Positions 43,993 through 53,052 of a stretch of 64,000 nt of DNA are shown here, piece by piece (position 1 is the stretch's first letter; each line of letters opens with the position of its first letter). The stretch comes from Nocardiopsis kunsanensis DSM 44524 (GTDB taxonomy: Bacteria > Actinomycetota > Actinomycetes > Streptosporangiales > Streptosporangiaceae). The notes under the pieces were generated by a model, which ran no database searches, had not been told where the DNA came from, and was given only the letters and a program-made list of their open reading frames with translations. The stretch spans positions 1 through 64,000 of the forward strand of contig NZ_ANAY01000028.1 in NCBI RefSeq assembly GCF_000340965.1, in the 5' to 3' direction. A program made the position numbers and the translations under genes.

Positions 43993-44748
43993 ATGGACGC
44001 TGAAGACACCCAGGTCATGAGCAGGACGGGCGAGTTCACCACCACGATGGGCTGGGAACGCACCGTCCGGGGCAGGGTGGAGGCGGCCCTGGACCGGTTC
44101 TCCGGTCCCCTCGCCGACCTGGTCGAACGCGACGCCAACGACGGCGACACCCGGTTGCTGGTCGCCGACTTCTTCAGCATGGGCCTCAACTTCAGCAAGT
44201 ACCAGGACCTCACCACCGAGTACCGCACCAGCGGCGACTCCATCGACTACGCGGTGGTACTGGACGGCGCCCTGTTCGCACCGATCGAGGTGCGCGGGGT
44301 GGGTGCCGAACTGGACCTGCGCAACATCCAGATGTCCCGTCGCCTGGCCGCGGAGGAGGGGGCCGAGTGGGTCGTACTCACCAACGGCCGGTTGTGGCGC
44401 CTCTACCACCTGCGGCCCGACCCGGACGGTGGTACACCCCGCCCGGTCGTGGTCCTCGACGTGGACCTGCTCGACGAGGACGCCCACGAGCACAACGTCG
44501 ACAGTCTCTTCCACCTGACGAGGGAAGCGGTCGAGCACGGCCGTCTGGACGCCCTGCGCCAGTGGCGTGAGGGGTTGGAGGCCGGGTCGGTGGCCGACGC
44601 ACTGGTCGGTGACCGGGTGCTGAGCGCGCTCCGGGACGAACTCCGTGAACGCAGCGGACACCCGGGCCACCCCGGGGAGCGCGACGAGCTGCGCCGGGTC
44701 CTGGCCGAGGAGGTCCTCGTACGCGGGCTGGTGCCCGGCCGGGACTGA
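43993..44748 (+). CDS. HsdR N-terminal-like (restriction endonuclease fold) protein
   Basis: 251 residues. The middle part resembles the type I restriction enzyme R-subunit N-terminal domain: TRLLVADFFSMGLNFSKY, an EYRTSGDSIDYAVVLDG strand with Asp85, then FAPIEVRGVGAELD with Glu99 and Arg101, and EWVVLTNGRLWRLYHL. The PD-(D/E)xK pattern is therefore D-ExR, with Arg in place of the catalytic Lys. No helicase or DNA-methylase partner is near. A stand-alone protein, possibly inactive as a nuclease or of regulatory use. The ATG gives a normal fold; its ribosome binding site is weak. Confidence 0.7.
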   Translation: MDAEDTQVMSRTGEFTTTMGWERTVRGRVEAALDRFSGPLADLVERDANDGDTRLLVADFFSMGLNFSKYQDLTTEYRTSGDSIDYAVVLDGALFAPIEVRGVGAELDLRNIQMSRRLAAEEGAEWVVLTNGRLWRLYHLRPDPDGGTPRPVVVLDVDLLDEDAHEHNVDSLFHLTREAVEHGRLDALRQWREGLEAGSVADALVGDRVLSALRDELRERSGHPGHPGERDELRRVLAEEVLVRGLVPGRD

Positions 44749-44755
44749 TCCGGTC

Positions 44756-46438
44756 TCAGCCGAGGGCGTGGGCTCCGACTCGGGTGTAGACCTGCTGGTA
44801 GGTCTCCACGACGCTCGGCCAGGTACGGAACCTGCGCACCTCCTCCAACGCCTCGGCGACCTGTCCCTGGCGGTGGGTGTCGTCCTTGCGGAGTCTGGTG
44901 ACCGCTTCGGCGAGGGCCTCCGGGTCCGCCGGCGGCACCAGGCTCCCGGCCCGGCCGTCGGCGAGGAGCTCTCGCAGCGCCGGCAGGTCACTGGCCACCA
45001 CCGGGACCCCGTAGGCCATGGCCTCCACCGGTTTGAGCGGTGTCACCAGCCGGGCCACACCGGTGTCCAGGCGCGGGACGACCATCACGTCGAGGGAGGC
45101 CTGGGCACACAGTGCGTCGGCGGGCTCGACCCGGCCGGGGAACACGCACATGTCCGCGATGCCCAGGCGTTCGGCGAGAGCGAGCAGGTCCCCGCGGTCC
45201 TGGCCGTCGCCCACCAGCAGGACCCGTACCTCGCGGTCGCGATCACGCATGAGGGCGGCGGCCTCCAGGAGCGTACCGAACCCCTCGTAGGGGTGGAGGC
45301 TGGAGACCGAGCCGACGACGAACTCCTCCTGGCCGATGCCGTGTGCGGCACGGAAGGCGGCGCCGTCGGGGCGTTCGTCCAGCAGACTCTCGTCGACGGC
45401 GTTGGGGGCCAGGAAGACCCGTTCAGGGTCCGCACCGCGTTCCAGGATCCGGTCACGCATGGTGTCGGCGAGGGTGACCACGGCGTCGGCCTCACGGACC
45501 AGGTCGGTCTCGCGCTGCAGGGTGAGGCGGAACCATTCGCTGCCGCGACGGTCGTGGGACCCGGGGCCGGTCAGCCAGCTCTCCTCCAGGAGGCCGCGCA
45601 GTTCGTAGACGACGGGGATACCGAGGGCGCGGCCGACGTTGAGGGCGATGGTGCCGTTCTTGTTGCCGCTGGCCGCGTGCAGGACCGCCGGGCGCAGTTC
45701 CCGTGCGAGCTCGGTGACCGCGTGGACGGAGGCGTCGATGCGTTCGAACATGCCGGGGTAGCGGCGGCCCGGTTCGATGCGGTGGTAGGGAACCCCCTCG
45801 ACATCGACGTAGCGTTCGGTGTCCTGGTCCTTGGGGGCGGGATACCCGGCGAAGGTGACGGCGCGGGCATCGAGGCCGGCGGCACGCTGGGCGGCGAGGA
45901 TGCGCTGGGTGCGCACGGTGTAACCGGCCTGGGTGCCCGGGAGTGAGTTGGTGACCACGTGCAGGACCCGGCCTGGGACGGGGATCCGTGCGACGATCGG
46001 GGGTTCGGGCAGGGGCGGCAGCGGGCCGATGCTCCGGCGGTGGCTGAGATAGTCATGGTGTCGGCGGGCCGCTGCCTCGTCGTGGGCCGTGTGGGGTGCG
46101 AGTTCGTCGGCGGCCTCCTGGATGCGCCCGTCGGAGAAGAGTTCCTCGGCCTTGGCGCGGGCACGTCCGGCGGCCTTGTCCCGGACACGGTCGGAAGGAT
46201 GGTCCGGGCGCTGTTGTTCGTGGGTGAGCGCGGTGTGCAGGCGGGCGGTGCGCCGGTCGGCCCGGCGGGCCAGGAACGCGGCGGTGCCGGCGGCGGCCAC
46301 GGCCGCCAGGGAGCCGAGGAGGAGCAGGGCGGTGGGCCACGTGAGGGCCCCCGCGACGGCGGCCCCGAGTACGGCCGCGGTGCAGGCCGCCCCCGCGACC
46401 GCTGCGGCCCGACGCTTCCCTACCGGTGAGAACCCCAT
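44756..46438 (-). CDS. Family 4 glycosyltransferase with N-terminal membrane anchor
   Basis: 560 residues. Two hydrophobic helices (about 12-57) anchor the protein; a basic, Ala-rich linker (60-150) follows. The GT4 (GT-B) part has VLHVVTNSLPGTQAGYTVRTQ, HAASGNKNGTIALNVGRALG, VFLAPNAVDESLL, VGSVSSLHPYEGFGTLLEA and KPVEAMAYGVPVVASDLPAL (the EX7E nucleotide-sugar motif). It acts at the cytoplasmic membrane face, perhaps on a cell-wall glycan or exopolysaccharide. It converges with the HsdR-N-like gene. Confidence 0.88.
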   Translation of the reverse strand: MGFSPVGKRRAAAVAGAACTAAVLGAAVAGALTWPTALLLLGSLAAVAAAGTAAFLARRADRRTARLHTALTHEQQRPDHPSDRVRDKAAGRARAKAEELFSDGRIQEAADELAPHTAHDEAAARRHHDYLSHRRSIGPLPPLPEPPIVARIPVPGRVLHVVTNSLPGTQAGYTVRTQRILAAQRAAGLDARAVTFAGYPAPKDQDTERYVDVEGVPYHRIEPGRRYPGMFERIDASVHAVTELARELRPAVLHAASGNKNGTIALNVGRALGIPVVYELRGLLEESWLTGPGSHDRRGSEWFRLTLQRETDLVREADAVVTLADTMRDRILERGADPERVFLAPNAVDESLLDERPDGAAFRAAHGIGQEEFVVGSVSSLHPYEGFGTLLEAAALMRDRDREVRVLLVGDGQDRGDLLALAERLGIADMCVFPGRVEPADALCAQASLDVMVVPRLDTGVARLVTPLKPVEAMAYGVPVVASDLPALRELLADGRAGSLVPPADPEALAEAVTRLRKDDTHRQGQVAEALEEVRRFRTWPSVVETYQQVYTRVGAHALG

Positions 46439-46594
46439 GTCGCCCCCTCATGGCTGAACAGCGATGGTTCCCGGTGTCCCGTCACTGGAGGGCCCGGGAA
46501 GCACCGACCACGTTAACCAGAGGAGTGGCCACGCTGCGTGACCGTTTCCCGTGTGTCATCCGCGGGGTAGCCACTGCGGCCCGGGGCGGTCGGG

Positions 46595-46987
46595 TCAACC
46601 GGTGTGCTCCCGTGCCCGGTTCAGTTCGTCCAGGAGCCGCGAGAGGTCGGTGAGCTGGGCGGCGCGCGCCGGTTCCTCATCACCCGGGTCCGCCAGCAGG
46701 TTGCGGCGGCACTCGCTCACGTTCGCCAGGACCTCGTCCAGACGCTCGGCCAACCGGTCCGAGATCGTGTCCCGGGCGGGCTCCTGCTCATCGTGGATCC
46801 CCTGGAGGACGCTCGCGGTCTCCTCCAGCAGGTCCGCGTACGCGTGTCGGAACTCGCCACCCAGCTCGATGTGATCGTAGCGCCCTCCGTACAGGTTCCG
46901 GATACCCTTCGTGATCGACTCGATGTCACGTGAGGCACGTTCGAGCGCCAGGATCCATGTGCGGTACCCGCTGAGGCGTGTGGTCAC
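46595..46987 (-). CDS. Probable C-terminal cytoplasmic domain of the FUSC protein
   Basis: 130 residues, all helical, with no membrane segment: RTWILALERASRDIESITKGI and AYADLLEETASVLQGIHDEQ look like the helical cytoplasmic domain that follows the membrane half in FUSC/aromatic-acid exporter proteins. Its GTG start overlaps the stop of the upstream gene (GTGA). One extra base in the eight-G run at 46993-47000 would fuse the two into a protein of about 390 residues, the family's usual size. Either a real split or a homopolymer error. Confidence 0.65.
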   Translation of the reverse strand: MTTRLSGYRTWILALERASRDIESITKGIRNLYGGRYDHIELGGEFRHAYADLLEETASVLQGIHDEQEPARDTISDRLAERLDEVLANVSECRRNLLADPGDEEPARAAQLTDLSRLLDELNRAREHTG

Positions 46988-47760
46988 CCGTTGGGGGGGG
47001 ACAGGAGGCGCCGCGGGTTCAGCCGCACGCGGTTCTCCTGGCGTTCCACCGTGTCCCAGGCATTGTCCGCGATATTGTCCAGGCTCTCGGACCTGCGTGT
47101 CCAGTAATCGATCCTGCTCTCGTCCACTTCCCCCCGCAGTTCCTCGGTGAGCCCCGTGGTGATGTCACGCATGGTGTCGGTGAAGTCCAGGACCGCGTTC
47201 TCCGCGTCCCTGAAGCGGATGGCCGGCGCCATGACGAGGTTGGTGAGCAAGGCCGACAACGCGCCCAGGCCCACCATGAGGAGGAGCTGGCCCAGATCCG
47301 TGACGCTTTCGGCCGACCCGTTCGCCAGGGCGAAGGCCGCCACCACCGGGACCTGTTTTCCCTGTCCGCCGAAGAATCTGACCTGCCCCACGACCAGAGC
47401 CGCCAACACGGCCAACGCGAACGACCAGATCTCGAGCCCGACGGTGAGTCCCCCGGCACCGGCGAAGAGCGCACCGGCCACCACGGCGGCCACGTAGCGC
47501 CACGACTGGTACACCGCGCCGTACACACTCGGCTGGACGATCAGGAGGGCGGAGAAGGGGGCGAACCCGACGAAGGAACCCTGCGGGTCGAGCGGCATCC
47601 CGACGGCCAGTGCGAGCGTCGCCGCCACAGCGGACTTGAGGACGAGGACGGCGGTCTCCCGCTCGTATCCCCGCCGTTCCCACACACGTTGGTAGGCCTC
47701 TTTCGCACGCTCCCACACACGTTGGTAGGCCTCTTTCACACGGCCCCACACCGTTGCCAT
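46984..47760 (-). CDS. FUSC/ArAE family membrane protein, possibly truncated
   Basis: 258 residues. The N-terminus has a duplicated amphipathic unit (KEAYQRVWER twice, from a 33-bp tandem repeat). About six membrane helices follow (45-195), with the FUSC-typical LKSAVAATLALAVGMPLDPQGSF and GFAPFSALLIVQPSVYGAVYQSWRYVAAVVAGAL. The frame ends shortly after a poly-C run (minus strand), and the missing cytoplasmic half is encoded just downstream in another frame. Predicted to export aromatic acids or similar compounds. Confidence 0.8.
   Translation of the reverse strand: MATVWGRVKEAYQRVWERAKEAYQRVWERRGYERETAVLVLKSAVAATLALAVGMPLDPQGSFVGFAPFSALLIVQPSVYGAVYQSWRYVAAVVAGALFAGAGGLTVGLEIWSFALAVLAALVVGQVRFFGGQGKQVPVVAAFALANGSAESVTDLGQLLLMVGLGALSALLTNLVMAPAIRFRDAENAVLDFTDTMRDITTGLTEELRGEVDESRIDYWTRRSESLDNIADNAWDTVERQENRVRLNPRRLLSPPNG
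47678..47743. repeat. 33-bp tandem duplication inside the FUSC gene
   Basis: Two head-to-tail copies (47678-47710 and 47711-47743) differ at two positions, encoding a repeated 11-residue amphipathic helix unit. In frame, so it lengthens the N-terminus. Confidence 0.85.
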
Positions 47761-47848
47761 CTTGTCCCGTCCGTCTGTATCTATCCCGAAATACTCATCA
47801 TTTACCTGGACAACCCGCCGACTACCTGCTGTACCCCTGCACGCACAC

Positions 47849-49246
47849 TCACCGCATGAGTTCGGAGAGCTCGACGCCCTCTGCCGCGTCCAGACGCGGT
47901 GCCGCTTCCTCCCAACGGAGCGGGGACGGAAGCGGCTGCTTGCCCCTGACCTGCGCGAGCTCCCGTCCGAACCGCACCAGGACCGCGAAGTCGCGGGGAA
48001 AGGACTCGGGGTCGGTGCCGAGGAAGGTACCCAGTTCGCGCGCCCGTGCCAACACACCGGCCCACTGGTCGGCCCAGGCCAGCCCCACCGATTCGACCCC
48101 GTGGGAGAACAGCGCCATCCGGATCTCGTCGAAGGGTTCACGCGAGTCGAGGTAACTCTCGAGGGCACGCAGCGAGGGCTCCTTGTTGAACACCGTCCAG
48201 AAGGGCACGGAACCGGTGCGCAGGGCCCCGTAGGTGTCCATCAGCATGAAGGACTCCACCAGCAGGCGTCCGGTCGGCAGGCCGCGGTCCCGGTACCAGT
48301 CCCGGTGGATGTCGGCGACGGGCGGGCTCACTGTCTCGGGTTCGTCGTAGCGCAGGCGGACCAGGTTCCACCCCTGGCGGTCGGCGAGGTCACGTAGGTC
48401 CTCCAGAAGGCGCGGTTCGAACCCCCACTCGGCCTCGGGGCTCTCGTCGTCCGGCTCGGGAGCGACGAACTTCGTGTAATCGGAGCCGTAGGCGCGCAGG
48501 AACTCACGCACACGGTCACTGCCGTGCTGGAGCTCGTCCGTGGTCGCTCCCCCGAACCCGCCGTGCTGGAAGATGTACCGCTCCCCCACACGTGTGGTGG
48601 GCCATGTCATCGCACAATCGGACACGACCAGGCTTCCTCCGGGCCGCAGCACATCGCGCAGGTGGCGTTCGTAAGCGGCCGGGAGGCGGAGCCACTTGGT
48701 GCGGAAGTAGCACATGCCCGCGACCATCAGACGGTCCTGGTTGGGGTCGTGCATGTGGTGCAGCGCCCAGTCGGGGTTCGCGCGCAGCAGTTCCTCTCCC
48801 GTGGACCGCATCCGGCGGAGGTCCTCCGAGGCATCCTCCGGCGGTACCCCGTGCCTGCGTACCGGGAGGAGCAGGGTCTGCGGCAGCCACGGGGCCCTCA
48901 GCGCGGCGGCCAGGTGGGTCAGAGCCCCGTTGGAGGAGCCGACGAAGGCGACGTCGCTCTGCTGCTTCGGGTAGTGGCCCGCCACCCACTCCGCGAGCCG
49001 GTCGGACCGGATGTCGCCGACCTTGTGTCGCTGCACGGCCTCGGTCCAGCCGGAGAGCGCGTAGATCCTCTCCTTTAGGCCACGCGGGAGATGGTTGGCC
49101 TTCTCCCCCGCCGAGGCCAGGAGGTCCTGGCCCGTACCAGGCCGTTCCCCCGGGCGCGGTACACGGGCACCGGACAGGTGGGAGGAGAGATCTCGCAGCA
49201 GCGCGGTGGCGGAGTCGAACCCGGCCACGACGCGTTCGGCCCTCAT
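47849..49246 (-). CDS. Hypothetical protein with GxSxG-like motif
   Basis: 465 residues, unrecognised family. DVAFVGSSNGALTHLAAALRAPWLPQ contains a nucleophile-elbow-like GSSNG. LRDVLRPGGSLVVSDCAMTWPTTRVGERYIFQHGGFGG resembles a methyltransferase-like or hydrolase core. The rest is charged, with conserved-looking W-rich strands. It overlaps the alpha/beta hydrolase stop by ATGA and precedes the FUSC gene by 88 bp, so a three-gene operon is likely. Possibly a conserved hydrolase acting with its partner; not assigned. Confidence 0.75.
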   Translation of the reverse strand: MRAERVVAGFDSATALLRDLSSHLSGARVPRPGERPGTGQDLLASAGEKANHLPRGLKERIYALSGWTEAVQRHKVGDIRSDRLAEWVAGHYPKQQSDVAFVGSSNGALTHLAAALRAPWLPQTLLLPVRRHGVPPEDASEDLRRMRSTGEELLRANPDWALHHMHDPNQDRLMVAGMCYFRTKWLRLPAAYERHLRDVLRPGGSLVVSDCAMTWPTTRVGERYIFQHGGFGGATTDELQHGSDRVREFLRAYGSDYTKFVAPEPDDESPEAEWGFEPRLLEDLRDLADRQGWNLVRLRYDEPETVSPPVADIHRDWYRDRGLPTGRLLVESFMLMDTYGALRTGSVPFWTVFNKEPSLRALESYLDSREPFDEIRMALFSHGVESVGLAWADQWAGVLARARELGTFLGTDPESFPRDFAVLVRFGRELAQVRGKQPLPSPLRWEEAAPRLDAAEGVELSELMR

Positions 49247-49992
49247 CGATCCTCCGCGAGGAACTCGTCGACGATGTCGGCCAACTCGCCGGGGGCCGCA
49301 GCGGTCAGGGCGTGCGGTCCGCCCGGGATCGCGGTGAGGCGGCCGTGCGGGAGCATGCGCGTGACTTCCTCGGCCCAGAAGTGGCGGCTCACCTTGTCGG
49401 CGGTCCCCCACACCACCAGCGCCGGTTGGTGGACCTGCGGCAGGACCCCCTCGATGCGGTGGTTCTTGCTCTCGAGCCAGCTCATCGCCACACGGCGCAG
49501 ACCGGCATCGCGGTAGTCGCGGAAGCTCTGCGGGATCACACCCAGCCCTTCGTGGAAGTTGTTGTGCACGAGCCGCAGGGCCAGGAGCGGCAACGATCGG
49601 GCGGCCGGGTCGGTGGTCGGACCCACCAGGACGACCGAACCCACGGCGTCCGGTTCCCGTGCGGCGGCCTCCGCGACCACCTGGGTTCCCAGGGAGACAC
49701 CCAGGAGGCAGGGGTCCTGCAGTCCCCGTTCCCGGAGCCACTGCACGAGGACGTCGGCCATCTCCGCCACGTGCAGGAAGCGGCCCGGGTTCCCACTCCG
49801 GCCGTACCCGGGCATGTCCAGCGCCCACGTCTCGATCCTGCCGTCGAGCGCCTCCAACAGCGGCATGGTCTGCCGGGAGGAGACCCCGGCGCCGTGCACG
49901 CACACGAGAGGCGGGTGCCTCCCCCGCACGTACCAGCTCGCGATCTCCGTACCCAACACCTCGTCGGTCTCCTGTTCGGGCCCCACCCGCAT
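49243..49992 (-). CDS. Alpha/beta hydrolase
   Basis: 249 residues. PPLVCVHGAGVSSRQTMPLL holds the oxyanion HG region, ALDMPGYGRSGNPGR the conserved D-x-x-G-x-G-x-S strand, CLLGVSLGTQVVAEAA the GxSxG nucleophile, LVVWGTADKVS the acid strand, and GGPHALTAAAP the catalytic His. It is of family-typical length, cytoplasmic and without a signal. AGGACA precedes the ATG at 49992, favoured over an in-frame extension to 50265. It is coupled to the hypothetical gene downstream. Confidence 0.88.
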   Translation of the reverse strand: MRVGPEQETDEVLGTEIASWYVRGRHPPLVCVHGAGVSSRQTMPLLEALDGRIETWALDMPGYGRSGNPGRFLHVAEMADVLVQWLRERGLQDPCLLGVSLGTQVVAEAAAREPDAVGSVVLVGPTTDPAARSLPLLALRLVHNNFHEGLGVIPQSFRDYRDAGLRRVAMSWLESKNHRIEGVLPQVHQPALVVWGTADKVSRHFWAEEVTRMLPHGRLTAIPGGPHALTAAAPGELADIVDEFLAEDR

Positions 49993-50137
49993 CACCGTGT
50001 CCTGTCCGGCTCCTGGTCCGATGAGGACTGCCCCTACCCCCGCTCTCGTTGCGGCAAAACCTCGGCTCGCACAGGTGTCACACCCGTACCGAACGGTCAG
50101 TGACCTCCAAGAGATCTTTCCGTGTGGGGAGGAAACG

Positions 50138-50647
50138 ATGGGCACTCTGCACAAGGACCCGATCCGACGGCGTGTTCCACGTGGCTTGGGGAGAGGCATG
50201 GTCGGCGCCATGGCCATGAGCGGGGCCCGGCAGCTCCTCGTCGGGCTCGGACTGATCGACCGCACCCCGCCCGAAGCCGTCCTGGCCGAGGGTGCGCCGT
50301 CGCTGCTGCGCAGTGTGCCGGAGAACCGTCGGACGGCCCTGGTCGAGCTGGCGCACTGGGGATACGGCGGTACGGCCGGGGCGGCCTACTCGCTCCTACC
50401 CGCCCGGCTGCGGAGCCACAGTGCCACCGGGCCGGTCTACGGAATCCTCGTCTGGGCGGCCTTCGAGCTCGGGGTGGCGCCCGCCCTCGGCCTGGCTCAC
50501 GCGCACCGGTCGCGTCCCGCCGAACGTGTCGCGCTCTTCTGCGACCACCTGCTCTACGGGGTGGTCCTCGGTGATCCGCCGAAACGTCCGGTGCCGGCGC
50601 ACGAGGAAGAAGAGGGAGGCGGGTCCGCCACCGAGCGGCCGGTCTGA
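50138..50647 (+). CDS. Small hypothetical protein (YagU/DUF1440-like)
   Basis: 169 residues. RGLGRGMVGAMAMSGARQLLVGLGL and HWGYGGTAGAAYSLLPARLR recall YagU/DUF1440-type proteins with several short hydrophobic segments. The Glu/Gly-rich C-terminus is cytoplasmic. GGGGAGG precedes the ATG. Function unknown; homologous genes tend to sit in actinomycete stress loci. Confidence 0.7.
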   Translation: MGTLHKDPIRRRVPRGLGRGMVGAMAMSGARQLLVGLGLIDRTPPEAVLAEGAPSLLRSVPENRRTALVELAHWGYGGTAGAAYSLLPARLRSHSATGPVYGILVWAAFELGVAPALGLAHAHRSRPAERVALFCDHLLYGVVLGDPPKRPVPAHEEEEGGGSATERPV

Positions 50648-50675
50648 AACCCGACGGTGGCGGGCACGCCCGGCC

Positions 50676-51188
50676 TCACTCCTGTGCCTGCTGCAGTTTC
50701 GCGTAGGCGAGCTGGAGCCAGTCGGAGACCGCCACCGCGCTCAGTACCGCGCCCGCAGACCTGGTGAAACGGGGTGCAAGTACCAGGCCGAACGCGTAAC
50801 CCGTCGCGACCCACTGCGCAAGGCAGAACGGGCAGGCGACGAGTTCGCCCACGGTCCGTCGGCCGCCCTCACCCCTTGGTTCCTCCGCCAGTTCGGCCGG
50901 GGCGGAGACACCGCGGAACCGGGTGAACAGGGCTCTCAGCGGGCTGGTCACGGGATCCTTGGCCACCATGCGCGATGCCTTGTGCGTGGCCAAGGACATC
51001 AGGACCAGGTCCCACGGTCCCACGGTGCTCCCCGGTCCGGCGTCGCGGCGGCGGCGCACCACGAGGAGCCCCGCGCCCACCAGCCCGAGATAGGCGGCGG
51101 CCGTGAGGGCGTACCCGCCGAGCGGTTGATCACTGTCCCCCTGGTACTCCTCGGCCTCCTGCCGGATCGTCTCCTCGACCTGTGCCAT
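50676..51188 (-). CDS. DUF1360 family membrane protein
   Basis: 170 residues. An acidic N-terminus is followed by one helix (about 43-58), then the DUF1360 core: DLVLMSLATHKASRMVAKDPVTSPLR and GELVACPFCLAQWVATGYAF, with the CxxC pair and W conserved. Function unknown in the family. AGAGGGG precedes the ATG at 51188, just past the GH15 stop, so the two are likely one operon. Confidence 0.85.
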   Translation of the reverse strand: MAQVEETIRQEAEEYQGDSDQPLGGYALTAAAYLGLVGAGLLVVRRRRDAGPGSTVGPWDLVLMSLATHKASRMVAKDPVTSPLRALFTRFRGVSAPAELAEEPRGEGGRRTVGELVACPFCLAQWVATGYAFGLVLAPRFTRSAGAVLSAVAVSDWLQLAYAKLQQAQE

Positions 51189-51189
51189 G

Positions 51190-53052
51190 TCATCCCCTCT
51201 CGTTCTCGATGTGCGGTCCCCGGCCGTCACGGTGCCGGGCCCAGATGTGCAGTGCCTCGGTGTGGTCGGCGTCGCGGAGGTTGACCGCTGCCTCCATCAG
51301 GGCCAAGTGGGTGAAGGCCTGGGGGAAGTTCCCGAGCATCACGCCCTCGTCGGACATCTCCTCGGCGAACAGCCCGAGGTCGCCGCACGACCCGCACAGC
51401 CGCCGGAACCGGTCCTCGGCCTCCTCGCCCCGCCCGGCCAGCACCAGGGCCGAGACCAGGTCGAACGAACACATCAGGAACGCGCCCTCCGGGGTCCGCA
51501 GCCCGTCGTCGGTGCCCTCGGGGTCGTACCGGTGGACCAGGGCCCCGACCCCTCCGAGCTCTTCCATCACCCGGTCCACGGTGCGTGTGATCCTCGGGTC
51601 GTCCCCCTCCAGGAATCCGAGGAGCGGCAACCGGAGCAGGGAACCGTCGACGCGCGGTGCGCCGTAGGACTGGGTGAAGGTCCCTGGCCCCGGGTCGTAA
51701 CCGCGTTCGAGGACCTCGGCGCGGATCACGTCGCGCTCCCGGCACCAGTCCTCGAAGGTGACCTCCTCCTGTCTTCCGAGATGCTGGGCCAATTGGACGG
51801 CCCGGTCCAGGCAGGCCCACGCGTAGACCTTGGAGCTGGTCCAGTGGCGCTGCCCCGAACGCACCTCCCAGAACCCGCTGTCGGGTTCCCTCCACACCTC
51901 ACGGAGAGCTTCGACCACGTCGTCGGCGAGCTTCACCTTCTTCTCCGGGAGGTCGCCCACGACCTGTTGATAGGTCAGCACGGCGTCCAGTACGTGGCCG
52001 TAGACGTCCAACTGGTGCTGGACATCGGCGTCGTTGCCCACCCTCACCGGCCGCGAGCCGGCGTACCCGCGGACGTGGTCGACCTCGGTCTCCTCGGGCG
52101 GTTCCCTCCCGTCGAGGCCGTGGACCGGCGTCAGGCGTTCGACGGGTCCCTCGGTCGTACTCAGCAGGTACCGCAGGTAGGAACCGGCCTCGTGGGCGTG
52201 TCCGAGCCTGAGGAAGGACAGCACGACCAAGGGCGCATCGCGGTGCCAGACGTAGCGGTAGTCCCAGTTCCTGGGTCCGCCGGGCCATTCCGGGAGCGAG
52301 GCCGTGGGCGCGGCGACCATCCCTCCGCTCTCCTCGTGCAGGAGCCCGCGCAGCACCACGGCGGAATGCCGCACGTGCTGGGCCCCCTCGCCCTCGTAGG
52401 AGGTACGCGAGGCCCAGTCCCGCCAGGCCCTACGGGAGCCCTCGAGCAGGGTGCGGGCCTCTTCGACGCCGTACTGCCGGTCCCCTCGGGAGTAGTCGAG
52501 CACCAGCGACGTGGACTCGCCGGCTGCCAGGCCGACACGGTAGGCGGGATCGCCCTCTCCGTCGAGAACCGGCGCGGTACCTCCGGAGAGGAGCACGCCC
52601 TCCCGCAGACGCAGCGCCCCGTACTCCACGGCCGTCCACTCCGCGCGTGCACGGCCGAGGTCCGGCCCGGCCCGGAACGTGGAACGGATCCGTGCCCGGC
52701 CTTCGAGGCACGCCAGGAAACGGACGAGCACACCGATCGGACGCAGCCCTTCACCGTCGGGCCGGACCGCCAACAGGTCCTGCGACAGCAGTCGGCAGCC
52801 CGGCCCCTCCCACAGGGTCTCCGCCACGAGGGTGTCGGCGGCGTACGTGAGACGCGTGGGCACGGCGTCCTCCACGTGCATGCTCCAGGAGCCGCCGCGA
52901 TCGCGGTCCAGCAGGCTCCACAAGAGCGGCGGGGAATCGAAGTCGGGTACGCACAGCCAGTCGATCGTGCCGTACGGATCCAACAGGGCTGCGGTGCCGC
53001 AGTCCGATAGGAAAGCGTGTTCCCCGATCCCGGGCTCACCGGTCCACTCCAT
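51190..53052 (-). CDS. GH15 family glycoside hydrolase (glucoamylase/trehalase-like)
   Basis: 620 residues, no signal peptide. The N-terminal super-beta-sandwich starts IGEHAFLSDCGTAALLDPYGTIDWLCVPDFDSPP, the standard opening of bacterial GH15 proteins. The (alpha/alpha)6 barrel contains RNWDYRYVWHRDAPL and a GYAGSRPVRVGNDAD active-site loop. DPEGTDDGLRTPEGAFLMCSFD and GNFPQAFTHLALMEAA are typical of the intracellular group. Known members hydrolyse trehalose or maltodextrins. Last codons abut the DUF1360 start. Confidence 0.9.
   Translation of the reverse strand: MEWTGEPGIGEHAFLSDCGTAALLDPYGTIDWLCVPDFDSPPLLWSLLDRDRGGSWSMHVEDAVPTRLTYAADTLVAETLWEGPGCRLLSQDLLAVRPDGEGLRPIGVLVRFLACLEGRARIRSTFRAGPDLGRARAEWTAVEYGALRLREGVLLSGGTAPVLDGEGDPAYRVGLAAGESTSLVLDYSRGDRQYGVEEARTLLEGSRRAWRDWASRTSYEGEGAQHVRHSAVVLRGLLHEESGGMVAAPTASLPEWPGGPRNWDYRYVWHRDAPLVVLSFLRLGHAHEAGSYLRYLLSTTEGPVERLTPVHGLDGREPPEETEVDHVRGYAGSRPVRVGNDADVQHQLDVYGHVLDAVLTYQQVVGDLPEKKVKLADDVVEALREVWREPDSGFWEVRSGQRHWTSSKVYAWACLDRAVQLAQHLGRQEEVTFEDWCRERDVIRAEVLERGYDPGPGTFTQSYGAPRVDGSLLRLPLLGFLEGDDPRITRTVDRVMEELGGVGALVHRYDPEGTDDGLRTPEGAFLMCSFDLVSALVLAGRGEEAEDRFRRLCGSCGDLGLFAEEMSDEGVMLGNFPQAFTHLALMEAAVNLRDADHTEALHIWARHRDGRGPHIENERG

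Noticed and set aside
49247..49903. N-terminal extension of the 465-residue hypothetical protein
   Set aside because: It overlaps the alpha/beta hydrolase, which has a full catalytic triad in another frame; the ATG at 49246 makes the standard ATGA overlap.
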